Assembly: GCA_012840625.1 (NCBI GenBank)
Contig: DUSB01000142.1
Location: 1 to 13,761 of the forward strand
Direction: 5' to 3'
Length of the DNA: 13,761 nucleotides
Origin: Syntrophomonadaceae bacterium
Lineage (GTDB): Bacteria; Bacillota; Syntrophomonadia; Syntrophomonadales; Syntrophomonadaceae
Part shown: piece by piece, positions 1 through 6,529 of the stretch
Layout: every line of letters starts with the position of its first letter
How positions within the stretch are numbered: position 1 is the stretch's first letter
Translations under genes and position numbers: made by a program
The notes under the pieces: model-generated
Told to the model about the DNA's origin: nothing
Database searches by the model: none
Seen by the model: the letters and a program-made list of their open reading frames with translations, nothing else

Positions 1-756
1 CATCTGGAACGAGAATATGAAATGGAGGCCAGGATCAAGTCAGCATCTGTTTATCCTGTTATAGTAGCTATCGTTGCCCTGGCAGTAGTTTTTTTTATTC
101 TATCCTTTGTTATGCCCTCCTTTGTCAGTATGTTTCAGGCGGCGGAAGTTGATCTGCCAGGGTCAACAAGAGCTTTGCTGGCGGCCAGCTTATTCCTGCG
201 TCGCCGATATTGGCTAATCCTTATCCTGGCGCTTATTCTCTATCTTTTGGTTAGACAGATTGGTCGTATGCCGACAGGTCGTTATTATTACGATTATCTT
301 AAGCTGCATCTGCCGGTGGTCGGTCCATCTATATCGCGTATTATTGCAGCTCGTTTTACTCGCACCATGGGTACCCTGGTTCGTTCTGGAATTCCTATTT
401 TACAGGCGCTGGAAGTAAGCCAGGGTGTAGTAAATAATGCGGTTGTATCTCGTGCCATTGCCCAAACTCGCCACAGCATACGTGAGGGAGATTCTATCGC
501 TGCTCCTCTGGAAGCTGCAGGAGTATTTGATCCTATGGTAAGCCAGATGATTGCTGTGGGAGAAGAAGCGGGATCCCTGGATGATATGCTGATACGGATG
601 TCTGATTTCTACGAACGAGAAGTGATGTACAGCGTAGACGCCATGATGTCAGTGATCGAACCTTTACTTATTCTCCTGCTAGCCCTGCTGGTAGGAGGGA
701 TTGTAGTGGCTACCCTGATGCCTGTTTTGGAATTAATGAATACCGTAGGAATGTAA
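1..756 (+). CDS. pilC: Type IV pilus inner-membrane platform protein PilC (GspF family), 5' end missing
   Basis: The reading frame is open from the first base of the window, so this is the C-terminal ~251 residues of a protein that normally has about 400. It keeps the end of the first cytoplasmic domain (EYEMEARIKSA), a transmembrane pair just after it, the whole second cytoplasmic GspF/T2SSF domain (TRTMGTLVRSGIPILQAL, later AVGEEAGSLDDML) and the final hydrophobic segment (IEPLLILLLALLVGG). These are hallmark motifs of the PilC/GspF family. The family forms the membrane platform on which pilin subunits are stacked by the assembly ATPase. The ATG at 22 lies inside the conserved motif and is not the true start. 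The gene is followed after 89 bases by a pilin gene, the usual clostridial pilC-pilin order. The assembly and retraction ATPases are expected upstream, outside the window. Confidence 0.95.
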   Translation, partial: HLEREYEMEARIKSASVYPVIVAIVALAVVFFILSFVMPSFVSMFQAAEVDLPGSTRALLAASLFLRRRYWLILILALILYLLVRQIGRMPTGRYYYDYLKLHLPVVGPSISRIIAARFTRTMGTLVRSGIPILQALEVSQGVVNNAVVSRAIAQTRHSIREGDSIAAPLEAAGVFDPMVSQMIAVGEEAGSLDDMLIRMSDFYEREVMYSVDAMMSVIEPLLILLLALLVGGIVVATLMPVLELMNTVGM

Positions 757-845
757 AACCGGTACCGGAACAGCTTGGGCTGGTAAGGATTATTAATAAA
801 CAGTGTTGCCATGACTATGGAGTTCTGAGAGTTTAGGAGGATGAG

Positions 846-1238
846 ATGTTCATGCGCTGGAAAAAGGAAAGGTTAGCAGAGAAAGGTTTTACCCTGATTG
901 AACTTATTCTGGTGATGGCTATTCTGGCTTTGTTGATGGCGCTGGCAGTGCCTCGTTTTACCGCCGCACTGGAAAACTCTAAAATACAGGCCCACAATGC
1001 CAATGTGAAAATGATTGAACAAGCGGCCGAACTGGCCTATATCAATGGGGTTAAAGTTGGTGACATAAAAATGCAAAAGCTGGTTGATGATGATTATCTT
1101 AAGGAGGCGCCTGAGGTGCCGAAAATAAAAGATATATCAAACAGTACATATGACGTAACAGCTACCATTAATGAAAAAAATAAGCTTATCATTACGGTCA
1201 TACCCGCTGCCATAGATAAAAGCGAAAACAACCCGTAA
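846..1238 (+). CDS. pilA: Type IV major-type prepilin (PilA/GspG-like)
   Basis: A 130-residue prepilin. A positively charged 14-residue leader ends in Lys-Gly, followed by the class III signal G|FTLIE with the conserved Phe+1 and Glu+5, then a hydrophobic helix (about residues 15-38) ending at VPRF. PilD would cleave after Gly14 and methylate Phe15, leaving a mature pilin of 116 residues. The globular part is small and has no cysteine, so it lacks the disulphide-closed D-region of classical Gram-negative pilins. It is nearer in size to short clostridial pilins or GspG. An AGGAGG site at 835-840 lies 5 bases before the ATG at 846; the in-frame ATG at 852 is the alternative start. Its place directly after pilC and its canonical motif make it the likely main fibre subunit, but this rests on context. 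Confidence 0.9.
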   Translation: MFMRWKKERLAEKGFTLIELILVMAILALLMALAVPRFTAALENSKIQAHNANVKMIEQAAELAYINGVKVGDIKMQKLVDDDYLKEAPEVPKIKDISNSTYDVTATINEKNKLIITVIPAAIDKSENNP

Positions 1239-1256
1239 AGGTGGAGAAAAATAAGC

Positions 1257-2006
1257 TTGAACGCAGGCACACTTGAATTGAGTATACTCATTATTTTTAT
1301 CAGTTTATGTGCAGGATCTTTTCTTAATGTGGTCATCTATCGTCTTCCCCGGGGGCAATCTGTGGTTTGGCCAGGAAGTTATTGCCCCCGATGTGGGCAT
1401 GGACTAGGGATCCTGGACCTGATTCCGCTTTTCAGCTATATCATACTGGGCGGAAAATGCCGTTATTGTCAGCAGACGATAGCGCGGCAATATCCTCTGG
1501 TGGAGTTGGGAACTGCCTTGGCCTTTTATCTGATTTACTGGCAGAGGGGATTCGGCATAGAAATGATTGCTGGTTGGCTTCTTTTTTCTTTCTTGCTGAC
1601 CGCAGCTCTTATCGATGTAGCCGCAGCTATTATCCCGGATTGGATTACCTTTCCGGGTATGGCGGCTGGTATCCTTCTGGCACCGTATACCATAGGCTGG
1701 CAGGATGCTCTGCTGGGGATGTTCTTCTTGGGAGGTTTTTTTCTACTGGTACTGCTTCTCAGCCGTGGTGGTATGGGAGGTGGGGATGTAAAACTAGCCG
1801 GGCTGATCGGTTCTTTTTGCGGTCTCAGGGGGGCCTTGCTGGTCTTTCTGCTTAGCTCCTTAAGCGGTGGGGTCTGGGCACTTTATCTTTTGCTGGTTCA
1901 GGGAGCTAATGGTAAGACAGCAGTTCGTTTCGGACCCTTTCTATCCGGGGCTGCTTTTTTAGTCTGGCTGGTGGGGGAGGAACTCTGGTACTATTTATGG
2001 TTTTAA
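1257..2006 (+). CDS. pilD: Prepilin peptidase / N-methyltransferase PilD (leader peptidase A24 family)
   Basis: A 249-residue polytopic membrane protein of typical family length. Near the N terminus is the GSFLNVVIYRLP motif (residues 20-31). It is followed by a cytoplasmic zinc-type loop with two CxxC pairs (Cys43/46 and Cys68/71), as in bifunctional peptidase-methylase enzymes. The two aspartates expected for aspartic prepilin peptidases are Asp120 (ALID...IPD) and Asp177 (GGGDVKLAG), and the late FGPFLSGAA motif is present. It would remove the leader of the pilins encoded on both sides and methylate the new N terminus. No ATG is available at the start. TTG at 1257 is chosen because GGTGGAG (1240-1246) precedes it by 10 bases and it leaves the first membrane segment whole. 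TTG at 1278 is an alternative. It lies 18 bases after the pilin gene. Confidence 0.94.
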   Translation: MNAGTLELSILIIFISLCAGSFLNVVIYRLPRGQSVVWPGSYCPRCGHGLGILDLIPLFSYIILGGKCRYCQQTIARQYPLVELGTALAFYLIYWQRGFGIEMIAGWLLFSFLLTAALIDVAAAIIPDWITFPGMAAGILLAPYTIGWQDALLGMFFLGGFFLLVLLLSRGGMGGGDVKLAGLIGSFCGLRGALLVFLLSSLSGGVWALYLLLVQGANGKTAVRFGPFLSGAAFLVWLVGEELWYYLWF

Positions 2007-2046
2007 ATGAAGGTAAAGTGCCCTGGATCTAAAATCCACAGCAGGC

Positions 2047-2053
2047 AAGGGGG
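2047..2053 (+). promoter_or_regulatory. Ribosome binding site that sets the pilN start
   Basis: AAGGGGG lies 7 bases before the ATG at 2061. The frame is also open from an ATG at 2007, directly abutting the pilD stop codon, but that ATG has no comparable site upstream. It would also add 18 residues that do not resemble a PilN N terminus, whereas the 2061 start puts the IRINLL motif at residues 7-12. Confidence 0.7.
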
Positions 2054-2060
2054 TAATAAG

Positions 2061-2624
2061 ATGCAGCGGGAGCGGGAGATACGTATTAACCTTTTACAGT
2101 ATAAAAAGGATCAACAGCGTTTCCGGTATGAGCGCTTGTTTTGCTTCCTCCTGCTAATAGGAGCGGGAATGGCGCTGGCAGCAGGCTTTATCACCGGTAC
2201 CTTTATGCTGCGTCAGGATATCGCTGTCCTGCAACAGGCCAACGAAAAGATGCGGGCGGAATGTATATACCGAAGCTCTCTGCAGGGAGCCGTGCAGGAG
2301 AATGAAGACCTGTATCATGATATGGTGCATCGTCAGCAGCTGCTTCGGGATCTGGAAGAGGAAAGAATGGTGGCCAGCAGTATGCTGCATGAACTAGGAA
2401 CTATGGAGCTGAAAGGCATGTCGATAATCGATACCAAAGTGGATGCCCAAAAGGTGCTGATCAAAGGGTATGCAAGTAAATATGAGGTTTTAATTGCTTT
2501 TTTAGACTGGATCAGGGAGTCTGCTTATTTTTCCTCGGTGGTGGATATGGAAACCCGGCAGGATGAAAAGAGTGGAATCCTTTCTTTTAGCATTACGCTT
2601 ACCTGGAAGGGGCAGCAGTCATGA
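2061..2624 (+). CDS. pilN: Type IV pilus assembly protein PilN (Fimbrial assembly family)
   Basis: 187 residues from the ATG at 2061. The cytoplasmic N terminus carries IRINLLQ (residues 7-13), matching the short INLLP segment by which PilN docks into PilM; the usual proline is Gln here. A single membrane helix follows (about residues 25-50). Next is a charged region likely to be a coiled coil (about 53-105), then an extracytoplasmic ferredoxin-like domain (KVLIKGYASKYEVLIAFLDW, then SFSITLTWKG at the end). This layout is characteristic of PilN. It would pair with PilO across the membrane space and with PilM in the cytoplasm. The stop overlaps the pilO start (ATGA, 2621-2624), so the two are probably translationally coupled. 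The pilM gene is not adjacent but lies 2.8 kb downstream. Confidence 0.85.
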   Translation: MQREREIRINLLQYKKDQQRFRYERLFCFLLLIGAGMALAAGFITGTFMLRQDIAVLQQANEKMRAECIYRSSLQGAVQENEDLYHDMVHRQQLLRDLEEERMVASSMLHELGTMELKGMSIIDTKVDAQKVLIKGYASKYEVLIAFLDWIRESAYFSSVVDMETRQDEKSGILSFSITLTWKGQQS

Positions 2625-3289
2625 AAGGATGGAGCAAAAGGGAAACGATCCTCTTTATTATAGCGCTTTATATTTTCATCGGTATGTTGTGCTATCGTTT
2701 GGCTTATGAACCTGCTGTAGCTGAATTCCATCGTGTGCAGGAGGAGAACCAGGAATTAAAGAAAACCCTGCACCAGATCAAGCAGGAGGAGCAGGAGGTT
2801 CTGAATCAGGCTGATTATGTACAGGCAGCAGGCCAGCAATATCATGCCTTGATCGGATCAATCCCCCGGGATCCGCAGCTGGTAGAACTTATAACCTTTT
2901 TTAATCAAGCTGCTCCTCAATATGGAGTGCAGCTGGTTTCCGTACAATATAAAGAATCTGCAGCAGAAGAGTCTGGTAAGGTGAAAGAGCAGAAGCAAGC
3001 GGTAGAGCGCTTGCAGGTAAGCCTGGAAGCAGCTGGTGGTTATTATTCCCTGGTAAAGTTTCTGCTGCATCTGGAATCTTCTCCGCGCCTGCTCTGTATA
3101 CAGAGTATTTCACTTGGCAGGAAAGCTGAGCGGATGGCTATGGCAACTGAGGAGGAAGGGATGCCAGCAGGCGCTTACGATGCTGATCTCCACAAGGATG
3201 AAAACGCAATAAAGCCTTATAATTCCGGGCAGATGATTATGCAGATTGACATGGAAATCTACCATTGTCCCCTGATAGAAAGCCAATAA
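2621..3289 (+). CDS. pilO: Type IV pilus assembly protein PilO-like
   Basis: 222 residues: a short cytoplasmic N terminus, one membrane helix (about residues 9-25), a glutamate/glutamine-rich coiled coil (about 35-65), then a ferredoxin-like domain with two recognisable halves (IPRDPQLVELITFF near 81-94 and YYSLVKFLLHLESSPRLL near 141-158). This is the PilO plan. PilO pairs with PilN to form the alignment scaffold linking the cytoplasmic motor to the fibre. A hydrophilic Met/Glu-rich insertion (about residues 166-205) separates the last strands and looks lineage-specific. The start overlaps the pilN stop by four bases, and GGAAGGGG precedes it. A 49-base gap then separates it from the minor pilin genes. 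Primary sequence conservation in PilO is low, so the call rests on architecture and on its pairing with pilN. Confidence 0.8.
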   Translation: MKGWSKRETILFIIALYIFIGMLCYRLAYEPAVAEFHRVQEENQELKKTLHQIKQEEQEVLNQADYVQAAGQQYHALIGSIPRDPQLVELITFFNQAAPQYGVQLVSVQYKESAAEESGKVKEQKQAVERLQVSLEAAGGYYSLVKFLLHLESSPRLLCIQSISLGRKAERMAMATEEEGMPAGAYDADLHKDENAIKPYNSGQMIMQIDMEIYHCPLIESQ

Positions 3290-3338
3290 GGTTTTACCAT
3301 CATAAGCATGACAGATAAGCTGATAAGGATGAAATATC

Positions 3339-3749
3339 ATGAGTAAAGATTGGATTAAGGGATTTTCCCTTATCGAAGTTCTGCTTACCCTGGCTTTAAT
3401 TTCATTACTGCTGGCATCTTTCATTACGGTAAATTCTAATGCACTACATTTAATCCCGCGGGCAGAAAAACGCCAAATGGCTGTAGATATGGCTGCTAGT
3501 CTGCTGGAGGAAATTAGAGCCCATCCTCATCAACTGGTTCCGGGTCTTTATACCCGGGAGGAGGTGGCAGCTTTTTTCCCTGGTTGGATAGAAAGCTTTT
3601 CAGGAAACGATTTGGAATTATCCCTGCTAATACAAGACTATGACCGACAAAACCCGGGCAATTTGATGCATGTAAGGGTGACGGTGAGCTGGGATGGATG
3701 CTCTGAACAGCAGTCATTCATACTGGCAACGGTGGTGAGTACGCGGTGA
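3339..3749 (+). CDS. Minor pilin / pseudopilin, GspI/PilV-like
   Basis: 136 residues with an 8-residue leader and a textbook prepilin signal G8|FSLIEVLLTLALISLLLA (Phe+1, Glu+5). After the helix comes a stretch typical of the GspI/PilV type (AASLLEEIRAHP, residues 47-58), and near the end a strand resembling the VTVSW motif common in that group (residues 111-115). It is probably one of the tip-initiating minor pilins processed by the PilD encoded upstream. The ATG at 3339 has AAGGAT 8 bases before it (3325-3330). The GTG of the next gene overlaps its stop (GTGA, 3746-3749), suggesting coupled translation. Only the prepilin class is certain; the GspI/PilV assignment is inferred from motifs and from the I-J-K-like order of the three genes. 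Confidence 0.8.
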   Translation: MSKDWIKGFSLIEVLLTLALISLLLASFITVNSNALHLIPRAEKRQMAVDMAASLLEEIRAHPHQLVPGLYTREEVAAFFPGWIESFSGNDLELSLLIQDYDRQNPGNLMHVRVTVSWDGCSEQQSFILATVVSTR

Positions 3750-4243
3750 AAAAAGTAAGCGGCAGCATGCTGGTAGAATTGCTTGGTGTCCTGGCCGTCT
3801 GTTCGCTCATCCTGGTCATTGTCATCACGCTGTATACCCTGGCTGGCAAACAGTATCAAGGTCTTGATCACCATCTGAACGCACAATATGCTGTCCGGCA
3901 TACCCGTGATCATTTGCTGAAAGATCTGCGGCAATGCTATCAATATCAGATTGATTCCCAACAGGGCCGCCTAGTCTTATGGCTGCCAGAAGAGCCTTAC
4001 CAGGATGATGCCTTCAGTAAGGTGACATATTATTTATCCGGAGATCAGCTCGTCCGCAGGCATGTACAGAGCAATGGGAAAATAAACCATGTTCCCATTG
4101 CCAGTCATCTTTCCGATCTGAGGTTTATACAGAGCAGCCACGCCGAAGATCTTATTCAGATCCAAATTCATGCCCGCTGTGGCCGGGCAGAAGCACAGAC
4201 ACGGCTGGTAAGCAGTAAAAGGGTGGAAGCTTATGAGGAATGA
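3746..4243 (+). CDS. Minor pilin / pseudopilin, GspJ/PilW-like
   Basis: 165 residues starting at a GTG inside the stop of the preceding minor pilin gene. The N terminus MKKVSG|SMLVELLGVL keeps the cleavage glycine and Glu+5 but has Ser instead of Phe/Met at +1. A hydrophobic helix follows to about residue 34. The body contains VTYYLSGDQLVRR (93-105) and HLSDLRF (121-127), a pairing of strand motifs familiar from GspJ/PilW/ComGF-type proteins. A role in the tip complex with its two neighbours is inferred. The end overlaps the next gene by 11 bases (4233-4243). The prepilin N terminus and context make the class secure, but the exact family is less so. Confidence 0.75.
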   Translation: MKKVSGSMLVELLGVLAVCSLILVIVITLYTLAGKQYQGLDHHLNAQYAVRHTRDHLLKDLRQCYQYQIDSQQGRLVLWLPEEPYQDDAFSKVTYYLSGDQLVRRHVQSNGKINHVPIASHLSDLRFIQSSHAEDLIQIQIHARCGRAEAQTRLVSSKRVEAYEE

Positions 4244-5477
4244 AGATGGTTATATCTTTTTGATAACTTTGCTGATTTTTATGGCGGTTGGGATTATAGG
4301 TATGGGAGCCGCGGAGATGATATTTTTAGAAGAGCGCATGCTGGCCCATCAAAGCAATCATGAGCAAATGATCTGGGCGGCGGAGGCCGGTGTACAGGCA
4401 GCTGGATCCAGAGTTATGGATGCTTTGCTGGTCGGGGGCAGAGAAGCTGTCCCGGCGGAAATTTGCCTGCCTGATAGTGAGCATGATTTTGACCCTGTGG
4501 TTCCTGATACCGTTGTGCGGGTAGAAATAGACCCTGCCTCCTATATGGATAAGGGGGAGATTGATCTGCTGGCAGTGGCCTGGAGCGAAAAAAGCAAAAG
4601 CACTGTTCACAGACGCATGCGCATTGATCGCAGTCCTCATTTTGCCGTACGCTGCCGCCAGGCTGTTTTTAGCGGCATCAAACATCAAGAGTACGGGGAG
4701 ATAGCGTCAGTATGCTTGGATCCGAATGCGGAAATTGCTGTGCATAATCTGAGTTATCACTGGGTAGAGGTGAATGAAGAGGGTGGGGGAGAAAATGATT
4801 TTTCCGTTTCTGTCGCTACATCAAGCAAAAAGCCTGTGCTTCGTCCCTTTACTGCGGATGAATGCAGGGCTATAAAAACAAAGGCTATGCATAAGAGTGA
4901 TGAATGGCAGTATTTAAAGCAGGATGATCTGCAAAAAGTAAATGAGCTGGTTTATACCCTTCCCTGGCAGCAGATTCGTTCTGGACGGGTATTTGTTGAT
5001 CTGGAAGAGTATGCTACCTTGCAGCTGGAAGGGGAACCAGGCTGGTTTTCATCCCCCTGTCGGCATGCTTCCCATGTTCCCATTCTGCTATGCTGCTCGG
5101 GGAATTTATCTATTGAAGCCCATCCCATTCACCCCTGCTGGGCAGAACAGTCTTTTTTATTTCTTAGTCCCGGCGATATTCATTGCCGCTATACTTTTTA
5201 TCCGGCCGGGGTGGATTCTATTCACGCCTATCTTCTGGCCGGAAAAGATCTGCATTTGTACTGTGATATTGGGCAGGAACTGGAGAAGGATATTATAAGC
5301 TTTCATGGCAGTTTAATGGCAGGTCAGGACCTGCTGGTAAGAATGAGTTTACCTGAATCTGACCTACAGCAGCGTTACAAGTTTTTACTTACCGCTGATC
5401 CAGATATTCTGCGGCATGACAGGGAATATTTTCGCCTGTTAGGGGTTGGGGGGACAAGTTTATGGCAATACCAGTAA
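4233..5477 (+). CDS. Large minor pilin, PilX/GspK-like, with solenoid-like C-terminal region
   Basis: 414 residues, about three times the size of the neighbouring pilins. The N terminus MRNEDG|YIFLITLLIF has the cleavage glycine and hydrophobic helix but no Glu at +5 (Ile instead). Lack of Glu+5 is typical of GspK and many PilX proteins, which cap the fibre. The segment after the helix (EERMLAHQSNHEQMIWAAEAGVQAA, residues 33-57) resembles the PilX N-terminal domain (short pieces QMIWAAEAG). The C-terminal part has four short units of the form hydrophobic-G-x-[DN]-hydrophobic (Gly290, Gly314, Gly337, Gly364) that look like turns of a beta-solenoid. Ten cysteines are spread from 78 to 344, unusual for an exported protein of this operon. 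GGTGGA precedes the start. Third in an I-J-K-like trio, it probably completes the tip complex; adhesion is possible but unproven. Confidence 0.7.
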   Translation: MRNEDGYIFLITLLIFMAVGIIGMGAAEMIFLEERMLAHQSNHEQMIWAAEAGVQAAGSRVMDALLVGGREAVPAEICLPDSEHDFDPVVPDTVVRVEIDPASYMDKGEIDLLAVAWSEKSKSTVHRRMRIDRSPHFAVRCRQAVFSGIKHQEYGEIASVCLDPNAEIAVHNLSYHWVEVNEEGGGENDFSVSVATSSKKPVLRPFTADECRAIKTKAMHKSDEWQYLKQDDLQKVNELVYTLPWQQIRSGRVFVDLEEYATLQLEGEPGWFSSPCRHASHVPILLCCSGNLSIEAHPIHPCWAEQSFLFLSPGDIHCRYTFYPAGVDSIHAYLLAGKDLHLYCDIGQELEKDIISFHGSLMAGQDLLVRMSLPESDLQQRYKFLLTADPDILRHDREYFRLLGVGGTSLWQYQ

Positions 5478-6529
5478 AGACAAAGGGTTTGATAATTAAT
5501 GATCTGACTTGGCGGTGGGGTGGTATATCAAAACGCAAAACCGGCATTGGACTGGATATTGGCAGCAGGAAAATTAAATTGGTCAGCGTGAAGAAGAAAA
5601 AAGGTCATCTGGTAATAAGATCCTTTGCAGCAGCGTATACCGGTGAGGGTCTGGTGGAAAACGGTTTGATTCAGGACCCTATAAAATTGGGTGTTAAGCT
5701 GGGCAGGCTGGTAGAGGAGCTGTCTTTGCAGGGAAGTACCGTGGTTTCAGCAGCTGCTGGACAGCAGCTGTACATACGTAAATGTGCCCTTCCTTCTATG
5801 CCGGAAAAGGAATGGAGAGAAGCTGTAAGGTATGAGGCTCATAAGTTTTTACCCATGCCGGTCGATGAAGCTGCTATGGATGTTTATCCTTTATATAGGT
5901 ATAAAAATCCACCAGGAAAGCCTATGGAAGTATTGATGGTGGCAGTTAGGAAAGAGCAGATCGAGCTGATGGAACAGGTATGCGAGATAGCAGGGTTGCA
6001 GTTAGCGGTGGTGGATATTGAACCTCTGGCAGTTTACAGAATGATAAAGCGGGTAGATAGTGAGGATACCAGGGGGATAATAAGTATTGGAGCCGTACAA
6101 TCATATTTTGCGGTTTTTCAGCAGGGGATTCTAACGTATTATCGATCCTTATCGGTGGGATGTTCTCTTTTTTTTACGGGTATAAAACAGCAAGAAAAAA
6201 TAGAAACTATCCTGATAGACGCTCCGCTGCATCAAAATAAACGCTATGATTCTTTCATCCAGGCCTTACATGCCGACATCATACGTTCGATCGAGTACTA
6301 TTCAATGCAAACCGGTGTTAACGACATTCAGCATCTTTATCTTTATGGAGGTGGCTCACGTCTGACAGGCCTTGCGGAAGTCCTGGCCCAACGCCTGAAT
6401 ATGCCAGTATTGCTTATCGATCCAACGGCACAATTCGTTTTACCGGATGCCTGTACAGAAGAAGAGTATATACAGATCAAATATGATTTTACCGCTGCCC
6501 TAGGGCTGGCCATGCGATCACTCCTCTAA
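5462..6529 (+). CDS. pilM: Type IV pilus assembly protein PilM (actin-like ATPase fold)
   Basis: 355 residues of the PilM/SHS2-actin family. The phosphate-1 loop is GIGLDIGSRKIKL (residues 28-40). The PilM-typical region PEKEWREAVRYEAHKFLPMP follows (residues 114-133 in part), and the adenosine motif is LYLYGGGSRLTGL (292-304). PilM sits in the cytoplasm and binds the N terminus of PilN, connecting motor ATPases to the PilN/PilO scaffold. The phosphate-2 loop reads IISIGA (206-211), with Ser208 where the family normally has Asp. The region between it and the adenosine motif is short. GGGGGGA (5448-5454) lies 7 bases before the ATG, which overlaps the previous stop by 16 bases. The ~26 residues before the actin core are a longer lead than usual; a TTG at residue 10 is an alternative start. 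It is the last pil gene here and is followed by a non-coding gap. Confidence 0.88.
   Translation: MAIPVKTKGLIINDLTWRWGGISKRKTGIGLDIGSRKIKLVSVKKKKGHLVIRSFAAAYTGEGLVENGLIQDPIKLGVKLGRLVEELSLQGSTVVSAAAGQQLYIRKCALPSMPEKEWREAVRYEAHKFLPMPVDEAAMDVYPLYRYKNPPGKPMEVLMVAVRKEQIELMEQVCEIAGLQLAVVDIEPLAVYRMIKRVDSEDTRGIISIGAVQSYFAVFQQGILTYYRSLSVGCSLFFTGIKQQEKIETILIDAPLHQNKRYDSFIQALHADIIRSIEYYSMQTGVNDIQHLYLYGGGSRLTGLAEVLAQRLNMPVLLIDPTAQFVLPDACTEEEYIQIKYDFTAALGLAMRSLL

Noticed and set aside
757..845. Perfect palindrome CCGGTACCGG (759-768) and a small CAGC/GCTG stem between pilC and the pilin gene
   Set aside because: The palindrome has no loop and no T-run follows, so it is not a terminator. A 10-bp palindrome alone is weak evidence for an operator, and no well-spaced -35/-10 pair was found for a separate pilin promoter.
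1367..1855. Long alternative-frame open reading frame inside pilD
   Set aside because: It lies in another frame of a clear prepilin peptidase gene, and its translation shows no recognisable domain.
2007..2060. In-frame N-terminal extension of pilN from the ATG at 2007
   Set aside because: It has no good ribosome binding site and is unlike PilN N termini, while the ATG at 2061 has AAGGGGG at ideal spacing.
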